Assembly (NCBI RefSeq): GCF_042655385.1
Contig: NZ_JBHSMA010000017.1
Coordinates: 1-64,000, forward strand
DNA from: Larkinella bovis
GTDB taxonomy: Bacteria > Bacteroidota > Bacteroidia > Cytophagales > Spirosomataceae
Direction of reading: 5' to 3'
Length of the DNA: 64,000 nucleotides
Of this stretch, positions 58,077-64,000 are shown piece by piece. The notes beneath the pieces were generated by a model that did not search any database, was not told where the DNA came from, and saw only the letters and a program-made list of their open reading frames with translations. Every line of letters starts with the position of its first letter. Position 1 is the first letter of the stretch. The position numbers and the translations under genes were made by a program.

Positions 58077-61000
58077 TTATTGAACGATCAAATGCTTCGT
58101 TACCACCTTATTCCCTTCCAGAATAACCAGATAAGTGCCAGACCGCAGCCCTTTAACCGGCACCGTTAGCTCCGTTGCCTCGTCGGCTACTTCGGCGGAA
58201 TACACGACCGCGCCCAGATGGTCTTTCAGAAGAATTTTCTGAACGTGCGCATCCACCGCATTGTAGCGAATCAGCACCTTGTCCTGGCCCACCGCCGGGT
58301 TCGGGTAAATCGTAATCTGCTCACCCCCGTCGTTCAGCGTCGTCGAGTAGGTTGTTTGACACTGGCTGACCAGATCCGTTACCACCACCGAATAGGTGCC
58401 TGCCGGAACTTCCCAGAGATTCAGGGTCGTCGCACCATTGGACCAGCCGTACGAATAGATTCCGCTGCCGCCCGTCACGGTCAGGTTAATGTAGCCTTTG
58501 CCGTTCGTATAGCTCACCTCGGCGGATATTTCCGGGGCTGAACCGGAGCCTTCCAGCACGACTTCTTTTTCAACCCGGAAACCGCCCTCACCTTCTACCC
58601 GAATGCGGTAGACACCGGGCATCAGGCCGCTAAACTCACCGTTGCTGATCCCCGCCGGGTTGGGCTGATCATTGAGGTAAAACGTGTTGTTACCACCCGA
58701 CCCTTTCACGTCGGTTACCCGAATCCGGCCGTTGGGCGCACAAGCCGGGTTTTCAGTGCTGAGCTGCAGATCAGGGATGACAATCGTATACGAAGCCGTA
58801 GTACTGCAACCCGTGGCGGCATCGGTTACTGCCACCTGATACGTTCCGTCGTAGACCTCCCAGAGGTTCTGCGTTTCCGAACCTTCCGACCAGCGGTAGA
58901 TGTAGATGCCACTGCCGCCCGAAACCGTTAAATTGATGTATCCCTTTCCGTTTTCCACGGTTACGTCGGCGTTGACAACCGGTTTTTCGCCGGTTTCCTG
59001 CACCATTACGGTTTTTGAAAACCGGAAACCGCCCTCGCCCGTAATCAGAATTTCATAGTCGCCGGCGGCCAGGTTACTGAACACCGGATTATTTCCACCG
59101 GCCGGATTCGGTTTTCCGTCGATATAAAACGTGTTGTTCCCACCGGAACCCGTAATATTCTGTACGGCAATGCGGCCCGTTGGCTGGCAATTAGCATCCG
59201 TGACGATGAACTCCGCCCCCGCCGTTCCGCCCGTGGCCGTAATGGAGGCTTCGATAGTATAGCCAGTCTCTTCGTCCGTCACCTGCACCGTGTAATGGCC
59301 AGGCGTCACCTGGGCCAGATCTTCCGTCGTACTGCCGTTCGACCAACGGTAGCTATAGGAGCCGCTGCCGCCCGAAACCGTCAGATCGAGACTGGTATTG
59401 TGCTGAACAATGGTCGCCCGTAACGGGTTAGGCGTTCCGCTGATCGTGATGCTTTCGTAGTACAGAAAACCGTCCGGCCCTTCGATGCGCAGGTCGTATT
59501 TTCCGGAGGCCAGGTGGCTGAAAACCGCCACGTGTTCCCCCGCCGGATTTACGGCATTGTTCAGGTAGAAACTATACGCCGACAGGCTTTCGCTGCCGTT
59601 GATCGACACCACCCGAATCGTTCCCGTCGGACCGCAGGTGGCGTTTTGGGCCGTCAGTTTCACATCGGCCACGTTGTTCCCACCCGCTTCGATATCATCC
59701 ACCCAGAAATCGTACGGTTTATCCAGCCCCGTCGCCAGAAAACCGATACGCGTCACCTGTTTGCTGTCGATCGGATCGCCCGCATACAGCGCACTCATCG
59801 GAATCCGGACCCGCTGATATTCGCCCGAAAAGGCCGTCAGGTAACCACCCCCGCGCACAAAAACCGGCGAGGTGCTGGCGGCATACCTGTCCTTCAAAAA
59901 TACCTGCAAATCGAAGCGATCACTGGGGTCCTGCACTTTCACAAAGAACGTCAGGTAGCCTTTGGTGCTCAGGTCCTTGATGGTTTCGTCATTATTGTCT
60001 TCGTACCAGTCCCAGACGACGGCGGCAAACCCGTTGTCAGCCATATCGAAGTGCATTTTCATACTTTTGGGTGCCTGATGCCCGTTGGCATCGTCCACCA
60101 CGCAGGTGGTAACATTATTCAGGGTCTCCGGTTTTCCCGTGTTCACCGCATCGCCATCCCAGAGCACAACCGTTCCCGCCGGTTCATTCACCGTGAAGGT
60201 AATAAAACCGTCGGTGGTGTTTCCGGCGGCATCCACCGCCCACAGGTTGAGTTTTTTCGCACCTTTTGCAATACCCTCCGGCACCGTCACCGTGACGCTA
60301 TACCGCCCGTTCGCCAGCGTCATGGGTTGGTTGTTGGCCAGCCCCAGGGGCGACAGATCGATGGTAACAGTTTGCAAATTATGGTCCGCATCGTCCACTC
60401 GGGCCGAAAATGTGGCCGTTGTCTTGCCATCGGCGTAACCGGAAGACGGCGTCGCGCTGGTTTCCCCGATCACCGGTTTCTGAATCGGGTGTGCATACGG
60501 CAATACCCGCACATCGTCAATCCAGACATCGAACGGTTTCGTGGCCGTGTTGGACGTAAAATTCAACTGCCAGACCTGTTCCAGATTAATTTCCGAATCT
60601 TTCGTCAAAACCGACAGTGGAATATTGACCCGCGTGTAACCGTTGGTATTCAGCGAACTGAGGTAGCCACCCTGTTTCAATAACACCGTATTCGAAGTAC
60701 CCAGATTCGCCGTCGCGTCGCGCAGGCTCATCTCCAAATCGGCATTGTCCGGGGCATTGGATTTCAGGTAAAATTCCAGCGAGCCGAAATCGCTGATGTT
60801 GCGGGCGTCGGCCGGATTGCCGTTGTCGGAAAGCCGCCAGGTGAGCGTGTTATAGCGGTTGGCGCTGTGCTGAAAATGCAGGAATAAACTGCCCGGCTGG
60901 TGCTGCCCCCCGGTTTCGATCCGCTCAATTTTGGCGTGAACCGCCTGCGGATCGGTCACTTCGTAGAACGATTCACCAACTCCCTGTTTGATCGCATCGC

Positions 61001-62996
61001 CATCCCAGAGCACGGTCGGTGCAGTTCGCTTGATGATCCGGTACGTAACCTCGGCTTCGGCCCGATGCTGGTCGGCATCCGTAGCGGTTATTTTAATCGT
61101 TTTCACCCCGGCCGCCGTGCCCGCCGGAACCGTAAACGACAGCCGATAGGTGCCGGCTTCCGTCGCGCTCTGCACCAGCGAAACCGCCTGACCACCGCCC
61201 ACCGGGCTCAGGTCAGCGGTAAGGGTCGAAAGGTTATTGTCGCCATCGGTCGCTTTCACCGTCAGTTCAAACGTCGCCGTGCCGTCAGAATAACCGGCGG
61301 TCGAATTCAGGGAGGCTTCCGTGATCTCGGGATGAATGAAAATATTTTCTTCCGACAGCACAAAATGGCAGGCCGTCAGGGCCGGAATGACGTACTGGAA
61401 CGTATTGTTGTCGATCACCCGGACGCTTTTCAGCTTCTTCAACACCGGGCTGGAATTGTCAAACGCCCACACTTCGGCACTTTTGTAGGCGCGGTTGCCG
61501 TCGACCTTGATTGTGGCCGTCACCGGACCATCCTGATTTTTATTGAGGGCAATCACGTGTACTTTCGAGTCATCTGTTCCGTTGATCGACGCAAAAATCG
61601 AAGTATTGTTCAGGTCGTTGGTAGTCGATTCAATCGAGGTGTCGCCAAAATGTCCGCCCTGCCCGTCGTAATTCCGGTACAGGTCAAAACCGGCTTTGAT
61701 GTATTCGACCACGCCACCCCAGTAGGTCGCCAGGTAAACGCCCTGTTGCCCGAAAATCCCAAGTGCATCGGCCTGGGCAATACCGCCCGACGCGTGGCTG
61801 ATGCCCATGTAGCTGTATTCCGTAATGGCGAGTTTGGTACCCGGATAATACTGCTGGATGTGCTGGTGCATTTTGGGCAGGAACGGCAAAAACAGTTGTC
61901 TTTTGACCGGATCGTCGCTCACGAACGTCCCTTCGGAATAGTTGGGGTCCCAGAGCGAGCGGGTCATGGCCATGCGGGCGGCATTGTTGGCATAATCCGT
62001 CCGGTTATCCGTGGGGCGAAGGCCATCGTTCCGTCGTTCGGGGTACCAGTGTACATCCAGTACATCGAGCAAACGCGTTCCGGTTTGCTGCTCTTTTTGC
62101 CGCATTTTCCCCAGGTACAAATCCAGAAAAATCGGGTAATTACCTTTTTCCTGCTCCCAGTCGGGCGCAAATTGCAGGTTTTCAAACTCCGAAATGCCGA
62201 ACGAGGCCGGACCAAACACCTCGGCCATCGGGTCCATTTCCTTGATCCGCTGCGCGAGTTCGAACGACTGATCCATCAGGTACCGCACCGAAACGCCGGT
62301 GGTGCCCCACATCCGGCTGTGCGAATGGAACCACAACCCCGGCTCGTTGTCGAGCGCGTAGCCGCGAACCCCGCGGGCCGTATTGCTCTTGCCGAAATGG
62401 TGATGCAGGTAATTAATCTCTTCGTCCACGAACACATCACTGTCGCCCAGGTCCGGCTGAAGGCTGAACGGTCCCGGTTTGCGGTATTTCAGATTCGCCC
62501 ACCGGTTCGAAGGCGCGGTCTCTTCGGGCGTAACGGCCCCGTTTTTGTCCCGGGCCACGTATTTGGCCATCGGAAGCGTCACCAGCGAATAGGCGTTTTG
62601 CGCCAGCGACCGGTTATGAAAGGACGAAAGGGCCGCCCCCGGCACGTCGTACTGGCTGTCGGGAACCTGCTGTTGCGCGGGCACGTAGTTGTCACTTTCG
62701 TAAAACCAGTCGAAACCCGCGTTCGATGCGTTGTTTTCCCAGTTGTAATTAGTAATCCGGTTGCCGCCCAGGCGCTTGGCCGTTGCATAGGGATACTGAT
62801 CGTTGGTCCCGTAGATCAGTGGGCTGATGGGTTTACGCCCATTCCGGGTATTGATGCTGAACTTAACCAATACCTGACTGTAGGCATCGGTAAGGAGAAA
62901 TAGCCAGACAAGGCTCCCCAGTACCCATTTCCGGGAGCGCGTAAAGGCCCGAAACAGGCCGGTTTCAAATGGATTGTTGTTTACAGGTTTTACCAC
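58077..62996 (-). CDS. Multimodular GH44 glycanase secreted by the type IX system
   Basis: The 1639-residue secreted enzyme has a signal peptide covering residues ~20-41. Residues ~42-555 form a GH44 domain (endoglucanase/xyloglucanase family). YALDNEPGLWFHSH carries the acid/base Glu218, and TKLAITEYSYMG carries the nucleophile Glu393; the family GTNDQY and WYPERRN regions are also present. Next come two copies of an Ig-like plus carbohydrate-binding-like pair (~557-840 and ~840-1108; each binding module opens with VLWDGDA). Three ~150-residue SprB-like repeats follow (~1110-1560; SGGSGSYSYRWSNGS, SGGSGIYIYRWSEGS, TGGSGIYSYGWSNGA), and a T9SS type A sorting domain (~1565-1639; ITIYPNPAVGQDK, GLRSGTYLVILEGNKVVTKH). 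Translation begins at GTG. It should degrade beta-glucans outside the cell. Confidence 0.92.
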   Translation of the reverse strand: MVKPVNNNPFETGLFRAFTRSRKWVLGSLVWLFLLTDAYSQVLVKFSINTRNGRKPISPLIYGTNDQYPYATAKRLGGNRITNYNWENNASNAGFDWFYESDNYVPAQQQVPDSQYDVPGAALSSFHNRSLAQNAYSLVTLPMAKYVARDKNGAVTPEETAPSNRWANLKYRKPGPFSLQPDLGDSDVFVDEEINYLHHHFGKSNTARGVRGYALDNEPGLWFHSHSRMWGTTGVSVRYLMDQSFELAQRIKEMDPMAEVFGPASFGISEFENLQFAPDWEQEKGNYPIFLDLYLGKMRQKEQQTGTRLLDVLDVHWYPERRNDGLRPTDNRTDYANNAARMAMTRSLWDPNYSEGTFVSDDPVKRQLFLPFLPKMHQHIQQYYPGTKLAITEYSYMGISHASGGIAQADALGIFGQQGVYLATYWGGVVEYIKAGFDLYRNYDGQGGHFGDTSIESTTNDLNNTSIFASINGTDDSKVHVIALNKNQDGPVTATIKVDGNRAYKSAEVWAFDNSSPVLKKLKSVRVIDNNTFQYVIPALTACHFVLSEENIFIHPEITEASLNSTAGYSDGTATFELTVKATDGDNNLSTLTADLSPVGGGQAVSLVQSATEAGTYRLSFTVPAGTAAGVKTIKITATDADQHRAEAEVTYRIIKRTAPTVLWDGDAIKQGVGESFYEVTDPQAVHAKIERIETGGQHQPGSLFLHFQHSANRYNTLTWRLSDNGNPADARNISDFGSLEFYLKSNAPDNADLEMSLRDATANLGTSNTVLLKQGGYLSSLNTNGYTRVNIPLSVLTKDSEINLEQVWQLNFTSNTATKPFDVWIDDVRVLPYAHPIQKPVIGETSATPSSGYADGKTTATFSARVDDADHNLQTVTIDLSPLGLANNQPMTLANGRYSVTVTVPEGIAKGAKKLNLWAVDAAGNTTDGFITFTVNEPAGTVVLWDGDAVNTGKPETLNNVTTCVVDDANGHQAPKSMKMHFDMADNGFAAVVWDWYEDNNDETIKDLSTKGYLTFFVKVQDPSDRFDLQVFLKDRYAASTSPVFVRGGGYLTAFSGEYQRVRIPMSALYAGDPIDSKQVTRIGFLATGLDKPYDFWVDDIEAGGNNVADVKLTAQNATCGPTGTIRVVSINGSESLSAYSFYLNNAVNPAGEHVAVFSHLASGKYDLRIEGPDGFLYYESITISGTPNPLRATIVQHNTSLDLTVSGGSGSYSYRWSNGSTTEDLAQVTPGHYTVQVTDEETGYTIEASITATGGTAGAEFIVTDANCQPTGRIAVQNITGSGGNNTFYIDGKPNPAGGNNPVFSNLAAGDYEILITGEGGFRFSKTVMVQETGEKPVVNADVTVENGKGYINLTVSGGSGIYIYRWSEGSETQNLWEVYDGTYQVAVTDAATGCSTTASYTIVIPDLQLSTENPACAPNGRIRVTDVKGSGGNNTFYLNDQPNPAGISNGEFSGLMPGVYRIRVEGEGGFRVEKEVVLEGSGSAPEISAEVSYTNGKGYINLTVTGGSGIYSYGWSNGATTLNLWEVPAGTYSVVVTDLVSQCQTTYSTTLNDGGEQITIYPNPAVGQDKVLIRYNAVDAHVQKILLKDHLGAVVYSAEVADEATELTVPVKGLRSGTYLVILEGNKVVTKHLIVQ

Positions 62997-63004
62997 GGTG
63001 GTAA
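62990..63004. promoter_or_regulatory. Palindrome TTACCAC-G-GTGGTAA over the GH44 start codon
   Basis: Two 7-base arms are exact reverse complements around one central base, and the GTG start codon (62994-62996 on the minus strand) lies inside. This could be an operator or an RNA element that masks the start. Confidence 0.4.
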
Positions 63005-63260
63005 GTGATTAGTAAAGTGTATTCATCCTCGTTGTCGGTTTTAGTTGCACACTATTTTTCTGGGTTGTTGGGCTAAACCGGCCATTCAATATTTATTTAT
63101 CAGACAAAACAATTCTAATAAAATCATATTGATCAGTAGAAATGGGCAAAGTGGACTATCTATTATCTGAAGCGCGGCCTGAAGCCGGTGAATGACGGAT
63201 TGGTCAGGCCGCCGTGTTTTGGAGCGGAGCATCGGCGACAATCTTTTGCGGAAAAAACCT
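63005..63260. other. Divergent intergenic region of GH44 and DUF3500 genes
   Basis: This AT-rich stretch (about 63040-63150) between two outward-facing genes has no coding signal. Upstream promoter elements for the GH44 gene are expected here, but I could not single one out. Confidence 0.4.
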
Positions 63261-63268
63261 TATCTTTC
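63261..63268 (+). promoter_or_regulatory. Probable -7 promoter box (TATCTTTC)
   Basis: TATCTTTC differs from TAnnTTTG in the last base only and lies 22 bases upstream of the DUF3500 start. Confidence 0.4.
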
Positions 63269-63289
63269 CTCCCCAACTCCTAAAACCCG

Positions 63290-64000
63290 ATGAAAAAGTA
63301 CCTCCTACTCCTGACGGGGCTGTTCCTGGCCTTTACGCCCCCCGCCCGCGAACCCATCAGCAAAGAAATGGCGGCTGCGGTAACGGCTTTCATCAAGACG
63401 TTCGATGAGGAGCAGCGCAAACTGGCCTTGTATCCGTTCAACGACAACGAGCGTTATGTGTGGTATTACACGCCGGTCCCGCGCAAGGGGCTATCGATGA
63501 AAAAGATGAACCCCGACCAGCAGAAAGCCGCCATGGCGCTGGTGAAACTGGCCATGAGTGAACAGGGCTATGAGAAAACAACGGCCATCATGGACATGGA
63601 AAACGTGCTGCGTGTGCAGGAAAACCGCCCGCCCAACGATACCCACCGCGATCCGATCAACTACTTTTTCACATTTTTTGGCGAACCGAACAGCAAAGAA
63701 CCCTGGGGCTGGCGGCTCAACGGCCACCATTTGTTGTGGCAGTTTTCGTCGTTGACGGGTAAAGTTTCGGGCATGACGCCGACCTTCCTCGGCAGCAATC
63801 CGGACATTGTGCGGGTCGATGTGCCGCAGAAAGGCAAACAAATTCTGAAAAAAGAAGCCGAACTGGGCCTGGCGCTGGTGAACTCGCTCAACAGCGATCA
63901 ATTGACGATGGCGCTCATCAGCGAGACGTCTCCGCAGGAAATCTTTACAACCAACGTGCGGAAAGCGTCGATTGAGAAAATGGAGGGCATTCCGTTCCCG
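63290..64000 (+). CDS. DUF3500 family protein, cut by the window end
   Basis: An open frame of 237 codons runs from the ATG at 63290 to the window edge without a stop, so the 3' end is missing. A signal peptide (MKKYLLLLTGLFLAF) leads into DUF3500 sequence: AVTAFIKTFDEEQRKLALYP, YVWYYTPVPRKGLSMKKM, LVKLAMSEQGYEKTTAIMDM, DPINYFFTFFGEP, WGWRLNGHHLLWQFS and GSNPDIVRVDVPQKGKQIL. The family is exported and of unknown activity; the WGWRxxGHH motif with two His suggests a metal site. It is divergent from GH44. Confidence 0.85.
   Translation, partial: MKKYLLLLTGLFLAFTPPAREPISKEMAAAVTAFIKTFDEEQRKLALYPFNDNERYVWYYTPVPRKGLSMKKMNPDQQKAAMALVKLAMSEQGYEKTTAIMDMENVLRVQENRPPNDTHRDPINYFFTFFGEPNSKEPWGWRLNGHHLLWQFSSLTGKVSGMTPTFLGSNPDIVRVDVPQKGKQILKKEAELGLALVNSLNSDQLTMALISETSPQEIFTTNVRKASIEKMEGIPFP

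Noticed and set aside
60900..62903. 667-codon open frame on the plus strand opposite the GH44 gene
   Set aside because: It is the antisense shadow of a GC-rich gene: Arg/Gly/His/Val-rich with no domain, and the minus-strand frame has clear GH44 motifs.
1..64000. tRNA, rRNA, CRISPR, IS element, prophage or attachment site
   Set aside because: No cloverleaf-like TTCGA-arm sequences, regular direct-repeat arrays, transposase or integrase frames were seen. Small structured RNAs cannot be excluded by eye.

Overview
The window looks like a chromosomal segment of a member of the Bacteroidota, most likely a Cytophagales/Spirosomataceae relative (Larkinella- or Spirosoma-like; the genus is a guess). 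The basis is two SusC-type TonB receptors, one followed by SusD; an ECF sigma factor with a FecR anti-sigma factor; a type IX secretion (T9SS) C-terminal sorting domain; LytS/LytTR signalling; DUF4286, DUF2911 and DUF3500 proteins; and several promoter boxes of the Bacteroidota TAnnTTTG type. No tRNA, rRNA, CRISPR array, insertion sequence or prophage was seen.

Layout, left to right. 0-3.2 kb: a SusC receptor without an STN domain; its SusD partner would lie off the left edge. 3.7-7.7 kb: a GH130 enzyme and a GT4 glycosyltransferase fused to a second large domain, in one minus-strand operon. 8-27 kb: mostly housekeeping and accessory genes. These are an MMPL/RND exporter, a DHA2 MFS exporter, a DUF4286 protein, a four-helix membrane protein, a glutathionylspermidine-synthase-like ATP-grasp enzyme, an alpha/beta hydrolase, an SDR, a DoxX-like protein, a GNAT, an M13 metallopeptidase lipoprotein, a globin, a beta-barrel protein, a serine-biosynthesis operon (a SerB-SerA fusion plus SerC), a YheT-type esterase and a DUF2911 protein.

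27-32 kb and 48-56 kb: a 3-keto-glycoside theme. Four genes carry five DUF1080 (3-keto-disaccharide hydrolase) domains. Two Tat-exported Gfo/Idh/MocA oxidoreductases sit head-to-head, and each leads a unit that contains a DUF1080 gene. A beta-propeller protein fused to cytochrome c is co-transcribed with a DUF1080/PA14-like protein. Read together, these genes suggest periplasmic oxidation of glycosides at C3 followed by cleavage of the keto-glycoside.

33-45 kb: a polysaccharide-utilisation locus with a complete trans-envelope signalling relay (ECF sigma, FecR, STN-containing SusC). It continues with SusD and two tandem, paralogous ~810-residue secreted proteins that I do not recognise; each contains an internally duplicated module. 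This is the best candidate for an undescribed system. 45.6-48.3 kb: a conserved acidic protein, a degenerate receiver protein, a canonical receiver protein and a proline-rich disordered protein. 56-63 kb: a LytTR response regulator and LytS-type kinase downstream of a 1639-residue multimodular GH44 glycanase with a T9SS sorting domain. A DUF3500 gene runs off the right edge.

Four intergenic spaces contain long inverted repeats built from short reiterated words. Where the arms differ, the differences fall as G-U wobbles in the RNA of the neighbouring gene's sense strand, which suggests that they function as RNA structures.
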